Below, piece after piece: positions 16,749-25,904 of a DNA stretch of 45,771 bases. The stretch's first letter is position 1. Each line of letters begins with the position of its first letter. This DNA is from CAZMCH01 sp964564735 (GTDB lineage: Bacteria > Poribacteria > DTPJ01): contig CAZMCH010000025.1 in the NCBI GenBank assembly GCA_964564735.1, positions 1 through 45,771 of the forward strand. The letters are read 5' to 3'. The notes beneath the pieces are model-generated. The model ran no database searches. It saw only the letters and a list, made by a program, of their open reading frames with translations, and had not been told where the DNA came from. The position numbers and the translations under genes were made by a program.

Positions 16749-16838
16749 ATTTAATTTAAGCAAATGAAAGGCAGGTGGTGAAATAAATTTTTGATGTTTC
16801 AGAAATAATTTGTAAAAAACGAGAGGGGGGATAATTAA

Positions 16839-17840
16839 TTGAGAAATAGAAACATTTTATATTTAATAGCGGTCATGGTTGCTATTTTTTTTGTCTTTAC
16901 AGACATTGTTTTTGCTCAGGTATGGCTACAAAAGGCTAATATGCCAACAAAGAGATACTACTACGCATCAGCTGTCGTCAATGGTATAATTTATGTTTTT
17001 GGAGGATTCGGAACAAGCATAGAAGCATCAGTAGAAGCCTATGATCCAACTTCAAATACATGGACAAAAAAGGCTGATATACCAACCGCAAGATATGGAT
17101 TATCAGCATGTGAAATAAATGGCATAATCTATGTCATGGGTGGATGGAATTCAAGTGGCAGTGTAGTAGCAACTGTCGAAGCTTATGATCCTGTTACAAA
17201 TACATGGATAAAAAAGGCTGATATGCCTATCGTCAATAGTCTATTTAGCTCATGTGCAGTAAATGGCATAATATATATCTTTGGTGGATGGAACGGAGCT
17301 CCGCAAACGTATGTATATGCCTATGATCCTGTGGTAGATAAATGGACGAAGAAAACTAATATGCCAACTGCAAGAGGAATTCTTTCGACCAGTGTCATCA
17401 ATGGGTTAATATATGCTATGGGTGGACAAATCACCTCTACTGGGAATACCACAACAGCAGTTGAGGCTTATGACCCAGGCACTGATACGTGGATAAAAAA
17501 GAAAGATATGTTAGGTGGCAATTCCGATTTTGCTACGTGTGTATTAGGTAATCAAATTTATTCTTTTGATGGATGGAGTGCATATCGTAGTATCCAAGTA
17601 TATGACCCAGGAACAGATACTTGGAAAGCATTGACAGAGACATATACAGAGAGATGGGGACATACCGCTAATCTAGTCAATGGAAAAGTCTATATAATCG
17701 GTGGCTATTCTTCTAGTTCAACCGAGGTGCTTGATACAGTAAAAGAATACGACCCATTCCGCGCACCCAAAAAACCATTATCTATCGACTCAAAAGACAA
17801 GATCGCTACCCTATGGGGAGAAGTTAAAACTAAAAATTAG
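16839..17840 (+). CDS. Secreted Kelch-repeat beta-propeller protein
   Basis: 333 residues. It begins at TTG 16839 with a strong GAGAGGGGGG site 8 bases before. A signal peptide ends at about residue 26 (DIVFA/QVW). Five to six Kelch repeats follow, each with a V/I-NG-x-IY-x-x-GG core and a Y-D-P-x-x-x-x-W turn, for example INGIIYVMGGW and YDPVTNTWIKKADMP. A short conserved tail, KDKIATLWGEVKTKN, follows the propeller and may be a lineage-specific C-terminal tag. The protein is presumably extracytoplasmic and binds protein or glycan. It is 14 bases before the beta-barrel gene, so the two are probably co-transcribed. Confidence 0.9.
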   Translation: MRNRNILYLIAVMVAIFFVFTDIVFAQVWLQKANMPTKRYYYASAVVNGIIYVFGGFGTSIEASVEAYDPTSNTWTKKADIPTARYGLSACEINGIIYVMGGWNSSGSVVATVEAYDPVTNTWIKKADMPIVNSLFSSCAVNGIIYIFGGWNGAPQTYVYAYDPVVDKWTKKTNMPTARGILSTSVINGLIYAMGGQITSTGNTTTAVEAYDPGTDTWIKKKDMLGGNSDFATCVLGNQIYSFDGWSAYRSIQVYDPGTDTWKALTETYTERWGHTANLVNGKVYIIGGYSSSSTEVLDTVKEYDPFRAPKKPLSIDSKDKIATLWGEVKTKN

Positions 17841-17854
17841 TTAGGGAGGGGAAA

Positions 17855-19318
17855 ATGAAGAAAATTCTAGCTTTGATTATTTTCATGACATTGGTTATGG
17901 GTTCAGTCGCTTTTGGCGCATCAACCCGTTGGAATGCTATGGGTGGTGAACATCGCTTCATCATTGATACAAGCAACTATAGCTTATATCCGGGTCGCAT
18001 CACCATGTTTGGAAATGCCCTTTTTGTCATTCCTGTTGCAAAAACTGACGTAAAAGAATTCTATGATGCACGGTATTTTGCAGATAACGGCTTTGTTGCT
18101 GGCGCATTGTGGAATGTAAAAAATATGACGATGGCTTTGCACTATAACCTTGATACTGCTGGGACAGCCAATTTGAGAAGGGCATTAGCAGGGTTAGCAC
18201 CCGATCCAGAAGCAATATCAAATGCTCAATATGATATGGCTAGAAAGGATGTCGGTTCTCCAGAATGGCTTTCTGCAAAGGCAATATTGCAATCACAATC
18301 TCAAAAAGGCAGGCTAAATAGCCTTGATGTAAGAGAATTTCCTGACTTCTTCTGGGCGATGAAATCAGGCAAAATGAGTATCGGCGCAAGGGTTGCACTT
18401 GCAATGGATAGTGCCTCTGATTCGGCAACGCCTGTTTCCACTCCAATACTTGACGAAGGCGGAGTTGTAGTTTCGGAATTAATAAAACCATCCGAAGAAA
18501 TAGCAACTAGCGCAATGTCGCTTGATTTTCTTGTCGGCGCAACTATGTATGAAACTCCCGCAGGCGATCTTGATCTTGGATTGGGAATCGGCTTGCAAAG
18601 TTTCTCTGATGATGATCCAAACAGCGGATTGAAAATAGAAAGCGAAGGCGGAATGGACGTTGCCTTTAATGCACGTCTAAGCAATAAAATGGGCATATAT
18701 ACTATTGTCCCAGTGCTTAGTTTTGGAACAGGCTCAAATCCCTCCGCTGTATATGACGAAAAGTCAGCACCAAACGTTAATGCAGTTTCATATATGAAGG
18801 GTGATCTTGGTGTTGGTGTCCGTAAGGTCATAAAAGAAAAAGGGTTAGCACTTGTGGGAATACTAGGCGGATATAATGCAGTAACATCCGCACCAATCAT
18901 TACAATAGTGAGTGAATCAGAAGCAGGCGAAATTACAAAAACCAAAAAGGAAGTGCTTGAAACAACAGACACAACTCTCAGCACAACACTTGTCGCTGGT
19001 TGTGAATTTCCTGTATGTAAATGGCTTATTGTGCGTGGCGGGGCAAATCTAAAATTCTATACAGTTAATGATGAGATAGCTTCTCAAGAAAAAGTGATGA
19101 ACTACTTGCCGGGGAAAGCCAATGAAATCACAGATGTTGTTGTATCAAAGAAGTCTAATAATATGGATTTCAATTATAATATGGGTCTAAGAACCATTTA
19201 TAATGGTGCAATCATTGACTTTCTATTGGCACGCAACGTCCTGCATAGAGGTCCCTATATCCTTTCAGGCGCTTCTGGAGTATGGGCGACTCATATTTGC
19301 GTAACTTATGCGTTCTGA
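17855..19318 (+). CDS. Outer-membrane beta-barrel-like protein, paralogue 1
   Basis: 487 residues with a cleavable signal peptide (MKKILALIIFMTLVMGSVAFG, cleavage near 22). The mature N-terminus STRWNAMGGEHRFIIDTSNY matches the paralogue at 19619-20740 almost word for word. The body consists of alternating amphipathic strands with Gly-rich turns. The last residues are THICVTYAF, ending in Phe as expected for a BAM-inserted barrel. It contains two insertions absent from the paralogue, near 100-150 and near 370-430. An AGGGAGGGG site precedes the ATG. Function is unknown; a porin or structural surface protein is possible. Confidence 0.75.
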   Translation: MKKILALIIFMTLVMGSVAFGASTRWNAMGGEHRFIIDTSNYSLYPGRITMFGNALFVIPVAKTDVKEFYDARYFADNGFVAGALWNVKNMTMALHYNLDTAGTANLRRALAGLAPDPEAISNAQYDMARKDVGSPEWLSAKAILQSQSQKGRLNSLDVREFPDFFWAMKSGKMSIGARVALAMDSASDSATPVSTPILDEGGVVVSELIKPSEEIATSAMSLDFLVGATMYETPAGDLDLGLGIGLQSFSDDDPNSGLKIESEGGMDVAFNARLSNKMGIYTIVPVLSFGTGSNPSAVYDEKSAPNVNAVSYMKGDLGVGVRKVIKEKGLALVGILGGYNAVTSAPIITIVSESEAGEITKTKKEVLETTDTTLSTTLVAGCEFPVCKWLIVRGGANLKFYTVNDEIASQEKVMNYLPGKANEITDVVVSKKSNNMDFNYNMGLRTIYNGAIIDFLLARNVLHRGPYILSGASGVWATHICVTYAF

Positions 19319-19495
19319 TAAATAATCTTGCCTATGCGAACAGTCGAGTTCCCCAGCGAGGCTGTTTGCAAATTCTTCATCTTTTCACTAAACAAACTAA
19401 GAAATACACTTCAACATTAAAATTATGTTATAAACACAAAAACACGCCAAAATTCTATAAATGCCCTAAAATCCAATACCTACACGTTTTTTTGA

Positions 19496-19524
19496 TTGAC
19501 AATATCGAGTCATAGTTGTATATT
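19496..19524 (+). promoter_or_regulatory. Strong sigma-70-type promoter for the second beta-barrel gene
   Basis: TTGACA (19496-19501), a 17-base spacer, TATATT (19519-19524), giving a leader of about 85 bases. The rest of the 300-base gap after the first barrel gene holds a weak hairpin at 19337-19372 (GCGAACAG/CTGTTTGC) and a short AGCTT/AAGCT-TTTT hairpin at 19544-19564 within the leader. Confidence 0.78.
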
Positions 19525-19618
19525 ATACGCAGTATTTAGAAATAGCTTTTTAGATAAGCTTTTTCTCTATGATTCAGGGTTAAATTTAATAATGTAGTTG
19601 AATGAAAGGAGAACATTA

Positions 19619-20740
19619 ATGAAAAGAATCTTGGTGTTGGGTTTGATAGTTCTTTGTATGGCAGTTGCTACTACTGCATTTGGTGCATCTGCACGATGGA
19701 ATGCTTTGGGTAATGAGCATAGATTTATGATTGACACATCAAATTATGGTCCGTATCCTGCACGTGTTTTGATGTTTGGTGATGCTGTATGGTTGATACC
19801 CCGCGCAGAGTTTGGCAACAATGATATTTCTGCGGGTATCTTGATGAATGTAAAACCCAATATGCTTGGTGCGTTCCATTTTGGTATGGCATCAGCAGGA
19901 ACAACAAAGCTTTCTAGTGCATTAAAGGCTTATGAGGGCAGTAACGACAGGCTTGCTGGGCTTCAAGTAAGGACATTCCCAGACCTATTTTGGGGAATGA
20001 AGATGGGTAAGACAAGCATTGCTGCAAGAGTTGCATTAGCGATGGATAGTAGTGGTGCTGAAAACATCTCAACAAGCGCAAATTCCTCTGACATCTATCT
20101 TGGTGTTACAATGCCTACTCCATGTGGCGGTGATATAGATTTAGGTCTTAATGCAGGCATCCAGAGTTTTAAAGACGAAGCTAGTGGAAAAGTTGTTGAG
20201 GGTTCTGGCAATGGCATAGCATTTGATGCAAGGTTCAATAAGCCAATGGGAACAAAATATACGCTTGTTCCAGTGCTTAATGTAAAACTTGGTGCTGATC
20301 CAACTGACAAAGATACTGTTGAGGTCTCAAGTTTGGGTGGAGATGCTGGAGTTGGCGTTAGAGCAATGTATGACAAAAAAATGGTAATAATAGGTGCGGT
20401 TGTTGCCTATAATAGCGTTACAAAAACCCCAAAAGGAAAAGCAGAGACTACAACAACAACTATTGCCCCTAGAGTAGTCGCAGGCGCAGAAATTCCTGTA
20501 ACAAAATGGCTAATTGTTCGTGGTGGTGCAAACGTTGAATTAGCATCAACAAGCAATGGCACTAGCTCTATGGATGTTAGATACTATTATAATTCTGGTA
20601 TTAGAGTTATGTATGGAGGGTTTATCCTAGACTTGATTTTGGCAAGAGACCTTTTCTATCGTGGTCCATATTTTATTAGTGGTGCAAATAAAGATAGCGT
20701 AAATCTTGCTTCAAACATTTGTATCACATATAAATATTAG
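19619..20740 (+). CDS. Outer-membrane beta-barrel-like protein, paralogue 2
   Basis: 373 residues from ATG 19619, chosen because AAAGGAGAA lies 6-12 bases before it and a signal peptide (MKRILVLGLIVLCMAVATTAFG) then begins at once. The mature start SARWNALGNEHRFMIDTSNY and the ends RGPYFISGANK and NICITYKY match the paralogue upstream. The terminal Tyr fits an outer-membrane barrel. It is about 115 residues shorter than paralogue 1, which lacks matching inserts. It has its own strong promoter, suggesting independent and possibly abundant expression. The function is unknown. Confidence 0.75.
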   Translation: MKRILVLGLIVLCMAVATTAFGASARWNALGNEHRFMIDTSNYGPYPARVLMFGDAVWLIPRAEFGNNDISAGILMNVKPNMLGAFHFGMASAGTTKLSSALKAYEGSNDRLAGLQVRTFPDLFWGMKMGKTSIAARVALAMDSSGAENISTSANSSDIYLGVTMPTPCGGDIDLGLNAGIQSFKDEASGKVVEGSGNGIAFDARFNKPMGTKYTLVPVLNVKLGADPTDKDTVEVSSLGGDAGVGVRAMYDKKMVIIGAVVAYNSVTKTPKGKAETTTTTIAPRVVAGAEIPVTKWLIVRGGANVELASTSNGTSSMDVRYYYNSGIRVMYGGFILDLILARDLFYRGPYFISGANKDSVNLASNICITYKY

Positions 20741-20765
20741 GCTCGATGCTCCTATAAATAATTAA

Positions 20766-20808
20766 ATCGCAAACGGCGTGTATTAAGAAAAATATCGCCG
20801 TCTGCGAT
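20766..20808 (-). terminator. Hairpin between convergent genes
   Basis: ATCGCAAACGGCG (20766-20778) and CGCCGTCTGCGAT (20796-20808) pair over 13 bases with one A-C mismatch, loop 17 bases. On the minus strand it is followed by TTAATTATTTAT, so it mainly suits the minus-strand gene ending at 20829. Confidence 0.6.
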
Positions 20809-20828
20809 CTACCCCAAAATTAGAAGCT

Positions 20829-21272
20829 CTATCCCTTTCCCCGATTTATTCCTAATACTTCATATATGCGTCTTATCAATTCGTTATATTCCATAATATC
20901 CAATGTCGCATCGTTTAAGTCTTGTTGAGCCTTTTTTACTTCTTCATCGCTTAAAGCGACTATTTTACTCTCATTTATGACCTTTAGTGCATATAAAAAT
21001 CTTGCCTGACAATTAGTGATAAAATCCTTTATATAATCACCTTCTATTATAAGTTTATCATATTGGCTCATTTGTTTATCATCTTTATAGTCATTATTCT
21101 GTTTTCTATATTTGATGTATTCTGTAACATGCTGACAATTTGGTAATTGCGTCAAGTCATAAGCCTTTCTACGATTAAACATTTCTGCTGCCTCTGAAAA
21201 TTTCTCTTGAACCTCAATAATTGTTGATTTTATGCGGTCAAGAGCATCAATTAATTTGTCTTGATTATCCAT
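20829..21272 (-). CDS. Hypothetical helical protein
   Basis: 147 residues that I do not recognise. It is charged and almost entirely alpha-helical in appearance, with heptad-like stretches at about 5-35 (KLIDALDRIKSTIIEVQEKF) and 100-140. It has no signal peptide or membrane segment. A very strong site (GGAGGAAAGG) precedes the ATG. Upstream on the minus strand, TTGGCA and TAGC are spaced like a degenerate sigma-54 promoter (21341-21326), but TTGGCA also suits sigma-70. It stands alone between the barrel gene and the caspase operon. Confidence 0.6.
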   Translation of the reverse strand: MDNQDKLIDALDRIKSTIIEVQEKFSEAAEMFNRRKAYDLTQLPNCQHVTEYIKYRKQNNDYKDDKQMSQYDKLIIEGDYIKDFITNCQARFLYALKVINESKIVALSDEEVKKAQQDLNDATLDIMEYNELIRRIYEVLGINRGKG

Positions 21273-21550
21273 CTTGCCTTTCCTCCACCATCCTTGCCGA
21301 ATGTTCCCCCGTATATCGCATATATGCTAGAATCATGCCAAGTTTAACATAAATCATAAAGCCTTATTATATGGTATTTAGAAGACAAAAGGTGGATGGC
21401 TGTAGAATTGGACAAAATGCAACATGAAGACAGTAAAATGCAGGTGTAAATCCAAGCAGATTTTGAAAAAACAACAATAACTTGCTTGTAGCATAAAGCA
21501 ACAAACAGTACTTTATTATTGCATAACGATTCACATATTATAAATAATCA

Positions 21551-23182
21551 TTATTTAGCACATCGGAAGCCAACATAGGGATATGCAGTATTAGCAAAAT
21601 AACTACCGAATCGGTCAGCCACTCTCAAAAAATTAGCGGTGTATCCAAAACCACCTCCACGAACAACATGAGTTTTCCCTGTAGTAGGTCCTTTTGGATT
21701 ACTTTTGGGTGAGTTTTCATAATAATTTTTATCATACCAATCCGCGCACCACTCAAAAACATTGCCTGCCATATCATAAAGACCGTATCCGTTTGGTAAG
21801 AATTTTCCAACAGGTGCAGGACCCACCCATACATCTTTTCCAACAGTCCCAGCATAATTTGCGTAATCATGTGAAGCCTCATCACCCCAAGGGAATTTTT
21901 TATTGATAAGTCCCCCTCGTGAAGCCTTTTCCCATTCGGCTTCAGTTGGTAAGCGTTTCCCTGCCCAATCGCAATAGGCTTTTGCGTCTGCCCAAGTAAC
22001 CCCAACAACCGGTTGATTGGGATCATTATATTTCTCATCATTCCAATACTTTGGTGGTTTATATCCCGTTGCTTGCATAAATTTCGCATACATCTCATTT
22101 GTTACTTCATATACGTCTATATAATAGGCATCAAGATATACTCTATGTTGTGGGGTTTCGTCCTGAAACCAGCTTGTTTGTGCGGTTTGATCATAGCCCT
22201 TTGCCCAGTTTGCCAGTTGTGGAATTCCAAAAGAGTCTGTCCCCATCTCGAATTCACCAGCAGGGATTAAAACCATCGGCATACCATCATCAGAATTTTG
22301 TCTATGCAATTCCTGTGGCTGAATATTTATTACAACAGGCTTTTGTGGAGTAGTATTAACTATAGCTTCTGGCAGAGAATATGCTTTTGGATTTTGACCG
22401 CTTATCTTTTTTGCTTGCAGTCTTCTTTTGTCCGTATCAGAAAAGATAGTTTCACTAAATAGGCGAATAGTTCCGTTTTTCGCATCTTCTATTACATCTG
22501 ACCATCTGCGAAAGTTTGCTCCATCGCCCTTGAGTGATGCAAAAAGTGATGCTGTAAAATATCCACCTTTTGAACTACTACCCCAAGCATATTCACCCTC
22601 CGAAGCGGCTGTAATATCCAAAATTCCACTATGCTGAATAAAAAGATTTTTATAATATTCCTTATCGCTTTTTTCTCCGAGTGATCTTGCTGTTGCAATA
22701 ATTGGGGTTGGAAGGCTAACCAGATTACTACAAGAATCTGTAATTAACATTCTAAGCCGACAATCTATCTTCTTAAGTTCATCTATTATCATAGCTCTAG
22801 GCAAAACATCACCTTCTGCAAAACTTAGGTAATGCCTATTTTGCTCATCAATAAACCCATGCCCACTATAATAAATCATTACAGTATCATCATCATGCGG
22901 ATAAACATCTCTAAGCCAGTCAAAAACATCAGACGACTTTATTTTTACTTCTGAGCCTCGCATAATGGTCATATCTAAATCGCATAAATGCTCATCTTTA
23001 AGAATAGATAAAGAAGTTTTTACTGTATCAAAATCTTTTTCAACACTTGGAGCAATATTTACATCATTATCCATAAGCACAACCAATGTATAGACAGTTT
23101 GTGCCTGTGTTGGTAAGTTCATAATAGGGATAATTATTAAAGCAAATATAATAATATGCTTTTTCCAATTTGCGAATTTCAT
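21551..23182 (-). CDS. Secreted caspase-like (peptidase C14) protein with C-terminal SUMF1 domain
   Basis: 543 residues from ATG 23182, chosen because AGGGG lies 9 bases before it, a signal peptide (about 1-28, cleaved near PTQAQ) begins at once, and overlap with the upstream gene is avoided. The caspase domain (about 30-270) has both catalytic residues: H108 in MIYYSGHGF and C151 in LITDSCSN. A linker follows, then a SUMF1 domain (about 305-543): MVLIPAGEFEMGTD, YEVTNEMYAKFM, WAGKRLPTEAEWEKASRGG, GLYDMAGNVFEWCADW and GFRCAK. The FGE active-site cysteines are missing after VVRGGGFG, so the domain is probably a binding or structural module. It is the last gene of a three-gene operon, 14 bases after the previous stop. 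Confidence 0.87.
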   Translation of the reverse strand: MKFANWKKHIIIFALIIIPIMNLPTQAQTVYTLVVLMDNDVNIAPSVEKDFDTVKTSLSILKDEHLCDLDMTIMRGSEVKIKSSDVFDWLRDVYPHDDDTVMIYYSGHGFIDEQNRHYLSFAEGDVLPRAMIIDELKKIDCRLRMLITDSCSNLVSLPTPIIATARSLGEKSDKEYYKNLFIQHSGILDITAASEGEYAWGSSSKGGYFTASLFASLKGDGANFRRWSDVIEDAKNGTIRLFSETIFSDTDKRRLQAKKISGQNPKAYSLPEAIVNTTPQKPVVINIQPQELHRQNSDDGMPMVLIPAGEFEMGTDSFGIPQLANWAKGYDQTAQTSWFQDETPQHRVYLDAYYIDVYEVTNEMYAKFMQATGYKPPKYWNDEKYNDPNQPVVGVTWADAKAYCDWAGKRLPTEAEWEKASRGGLINKKFPWGDEASHDYANYAGTVGKDVWVGPAPVGKFLPNGYGLYDMAGNVFEWCADWYDKNYYENSPKSNPKGPTTGKTHVVRGGGFGYTANFLRVADRFGSYFANTAYPYVGFRCAK

Positions 23183-23196
23183 AAGGAATGACCCCT

Positions 23197-24615
23197 TTAT
23201 TTTACTTGTATTATGCAATTTGCCGTCGCCCAATCTGATGATTTTAGCATTTTAATAGCCCCAACAATTTTTGCTTCTAATTCGTTTCCGCTCAAATCTT
23301 TTCTTGGAACAACCGATAATCTTGAAAATGTGCTACTAGAACCATCATCAAGTGGAATAAGACTGCGCAATGTCTGATTATCATTTCGATTTATCAGGGC
23401 TATCAATTTTATTCTTTCTTCACCTTTTGAACCAGAAACACGAAAATCATACTTTGGATTGCTAGATGGCAATATATATTCTTTGTTTTTAACTGCAAAG
23501 TTCCCAGATTCGTATTTATTTGGATATAGTTGTATAGGTTCATCCTGTGAATTCCAATTTATGACAATTATATAGCAATTTTCTGTTGTTTTAACACGAA
23601 AAGTTACATTTTCACCGATATTATATGATGGCTTGTCTGACTCAATAGTAATTGTAAAAGAAGGACTCGGATTGCTTAATGTCCATAAATTGTTTTTTGT
23701 TTTTAAGTTATCAGAAACTTTCGTTGTTTCTTGATTTGATTCTGTGATCTTTGTTGTATCCTGTGAAGCAGTCTGTATATTTGCTCTCGATGATTTTTTT
23801 GCCATTGAATAATATTTTGGAGTTTGACTGTTTATTCCTCTATTTGACATATCTTTCTTTTGATCTGCCGAAAAGAAACCATAGGTTTGCCTGAATTTTT
23901 TTTGAACTGCATCTTTGGTTATCGTAAAAACTTCTTCCCATGAAACAAACCCATCAACATTAGTGTCCGATGTATCATCAAAAGCATCTATCATTGCTCT
24001 TGTAAACCATCCACCATAACGAGGACTACACCAGCTATATTCACCTTCACTTGCTGCAGTTATATGCAAAAATCCTTCATGTTCTAAAAATAAATTTTGC
24101 AATGCCTTTTTGCTGATAACTGCTCTATATGTAGGAACTTCCGACTCAGGTCCGTCACTACAACAATCAGAAATAAGTATTTTTAATTTACAGACTTTGG
24201 CCGATTCCATTGCACTTACCATCTTTGAACGAAAAAAGTAGCCATCCTGTAAATAAAAGAATGTTTCTTTTTTGCTATTCATTCCGCCATGACCGCTATA
24301 ATATACAAAAAGTGTATCATTTGGATCGGGTTTAAGGTTTTTGAGCCATTGAAGGATAGGTTCACTCTTAAATTCATTTCTTGAGCTTAAAAATGTTGTT
24401 GTTTTTACCTTACAAATCCCTTCTGCTACTTTAAGCATACCCTCTATTCTCTGTTTATCGACGTCAACAGCCCTTCCAATACTAGGATCTGCATCGGCAA
24501 TTAACAATAAAGCATGAATCGTTGGGATTCTTTGTGTTTGAGCAGATACAAAATCTATGGTGAATATAAGAAAGAACAAAATTGATAATGCAAAAAAGCA
24601 TTTTAATAATTTCAT
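23197..24615 (-). CDS. Secreted caspase-like (peptidase C14) protein with DUF4384 domain
   Basis: 472 residues from ATG 24615, which follows a strong CAGGAGGTT site; a longer frame upstream lacks one. A signal peptide (MKLLKCFFALSILFFLIF...) ends near residue 25. The caspase domain (about 30-265) has H109 in FVYYSGHGG and C152 in LISDCCSD. In its small-subunit part an EF-hand-like loop (DTNVDGFVSWEE) sits near 240, typical of bacterial caspases and possibly calcium-binding. A Ser/Thr/Lys-rich linker (about 285-325) leads to a DUF4384 domain (FTITIESDKPSYNIGENVTF, then QLYPNKYES) at the C-terminus, often found in secreted caspase and kinase proteins. It is followed by the second caspase gene after 14 bases. 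Confidence 0.88.
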   Translation of the reverse strand: MKLLKCFFALSILFFLIFTIDFVSAQTQRIPTIHALLLIADADPSIGRAVDVDKQRIEGMLKVAEGICKVKTTTFLSSRNEFKSEPILQWLKNLKPDPNDTLFVYYSGHGGMNSKKETFFYLQDGYFFRSKMVSAMESAKVCKLKILISDCCSDGPESEVPTYRAVISKKALQNLFLEHEGFLHITAASEGEYSWCSPRYGGWFTRAMIDAFDDTSDTNVDGFVSWEEVFTITKDAVQKKFRQTYGFFSADQKKDMSNRGINSQTPKYYSMAKKSSRANIQTASQDTTKITESNQETTKVSDNLKTKNNLWTLSNPSPSFTITIESDKPSYNIGENVTFRVKTTENCYIIVINWNSQDEPIQLYPNKYESGNFAVKNKEYILPSSNPKYDFRVSGSKGEERIKLIALINRNDNQTLRSLIPLDDGSSSTFSRLSVVPRKDLSGNELEAKIVGAIKMLKSSDWATANCIIQVK

Positions 24616-24655
24616 AGTTATAACCTCCTGAATATTTATTAATAGAGCATTTTCT

Positions 24656-25807
24656 TTAATGAATCTTAGCAATAGGGAATCTAACATCTTTCAGGAATAT
24701 TTTAATTTGCCCCTGTGATTCATCAGGGACTAGATAGTAATCCTCATATTCAATCACGTCCATTATTGGTATCCATTCATTGCCTTGTTGATATTCAAGC
24801 ATGACCTTTTCTGTTCCCCAGCCGTTTTCTGGTTTGTGCCTTCTAGCATGTATAAGATTTTTTGGAATCTCATTACCTAATTTATTGCGAACTTGTTCAC
24901 AGTGTATAAAAGCCTGAACGCTTAAATCCTTAACAGAAGAATCATTTACAATTCTTGCGAGATATAAAAAGTCATCATATTCTATATATACACTCTCACC
25001 GTTTTTATAGAAAAGCTCAAGTTCCTCTTGTTCAGACATTTTTTTACCTATTTGATCTATATTTGGTTTGGTCGGAAGCTTGCTTGGTTGATATTCAACA
25101 TGAAAATAACAAACTCCGTCTGGATTCAAAATACTTACACTCTCACCGGGCATATATGCAACAACTTTAAGAAGATTGCTATTATCCTTTGGTATACCAA
25201 ACATTGCTCTATCATCATCGCTATATTGACGAGTTCCTGATATTTCATTTATTAATTCAATCATTAGATCGCGCTTTTTTTCAGTCTTAAAATCAAGCCC
25301 TTTCCAATAAAAATCAACAGCATCGCCGTTTTGATGTTTGGTGCATATTGGATATATTTTTGTATACTTCTGGCTTGCATCAATCCATTCTTCCCAACTG
25401 CCAAGTTTCTTTTCATTCAATGAATCTATGCACTTAATATTATTAGAAAGCCAGCTTGCCCAGAGATATGTGTCTTGCGCTTGTGTGCGATAACCAGACA
25501 TAATGATCATAGAAGTATTAAATTCTTTTTGCAGATCATTTAGAAGTTTTATCAGTTCTGGTCTTATTTTTACGTTCTCTGGAAGTCTAACTACATCTTT
25601 ATCCATTATAAATTTATATCTTCCTATATCTCCTGCATTTATAATAACATCTTTTGGATGCCAAATCGGTTTTATAAAATCTTCTGATGTTATATATGAT
25701 AACTTCGGTTTGCTGGCTTGTGCTAGAACGCTATTGCTATATATTAGCGTGATAAGCATAAGGGCAATATATATTGCGATATATGAAAACTGTTTCTTTC
25801 TTTTCAT
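24656..25807 (-). CDS. Secreted M15-type zinc peptidase (D-Ala-D-Ala carboxypeptidase-like)
   Basis: 383 residues with a signal peptide (about 1-29, ending NSVLA/QAS). The peptidase domain (about 60-245) has SGYRTQAQD at 104-112 and the zinc ligands H158 and D165 in KHQNGDAVDF (the H-x2-G-x-A-x-D pattern) and H236 in CYFHVEY. This is the M15/DUF882 fold, whose members cut D-Ala-D-Ala or related bonds in peptidoglycan. A C-terminal region of about 140 residues is beta-rich and unrecognised. GGAGGGG precedes the ATG. It leads the caspase operon, with a gap of 40 bases to the next gene. A weak promoter (TTGTTG-16-TAATAT, 25860-25833) lies upstream. Confidence 0.85.
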   Translation of the reverse strand: MKRKKQFSYIAIYIALMLITLIYSNSVLAQASKPKLSYITSEDFIKPIWHPKDVIINAGDIGRYKFIMDKDVVRLPENVKIRPELIKLLNDLQKEFNTSMIIMSGYRTQAQDTYLWASWLSNNIKCIDSLNEKKLGSWEEWIDASQKYTKIYPICTKHQNGDAVDFYWKGLDFKTEKKRDLMIELINEISGTRQYSDDDRAMFGIPKDNSNLLKVVAYMPGESVSILNPDGVCYFHVEYQPSKLPTKPNIDQIGKKMSEQEELELFYKNGESVYIEYDDFLYLARIVNDSSVKDLSVQAFIHCEQVRNKLGNEIPKNLIHARRHKPENGWGTEKVMLEYQQGNEWIPIMDVIEYEDYYLVPDESQGQIKIFLKDVRFPIAKIH

Positions 25808-25904
25808 TATAGCCCCTCCAATTCAAAACTAAATATTAGGTAAATAACATCTTTCAACAATTACGAAGATATTAGAATTTGATTACAAAGTATTAACAAT
25901 TTTC

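Noticed and set aside
21326..21341. TTGGCA...TAGC resembling a second sigma-54 promoter before the helical hypothetical protein
   Set aside because: The -12 element has TAGC instead of TTGC and TTGGCA also fits a sigma-70 -35 box, so it is not listed as a site.
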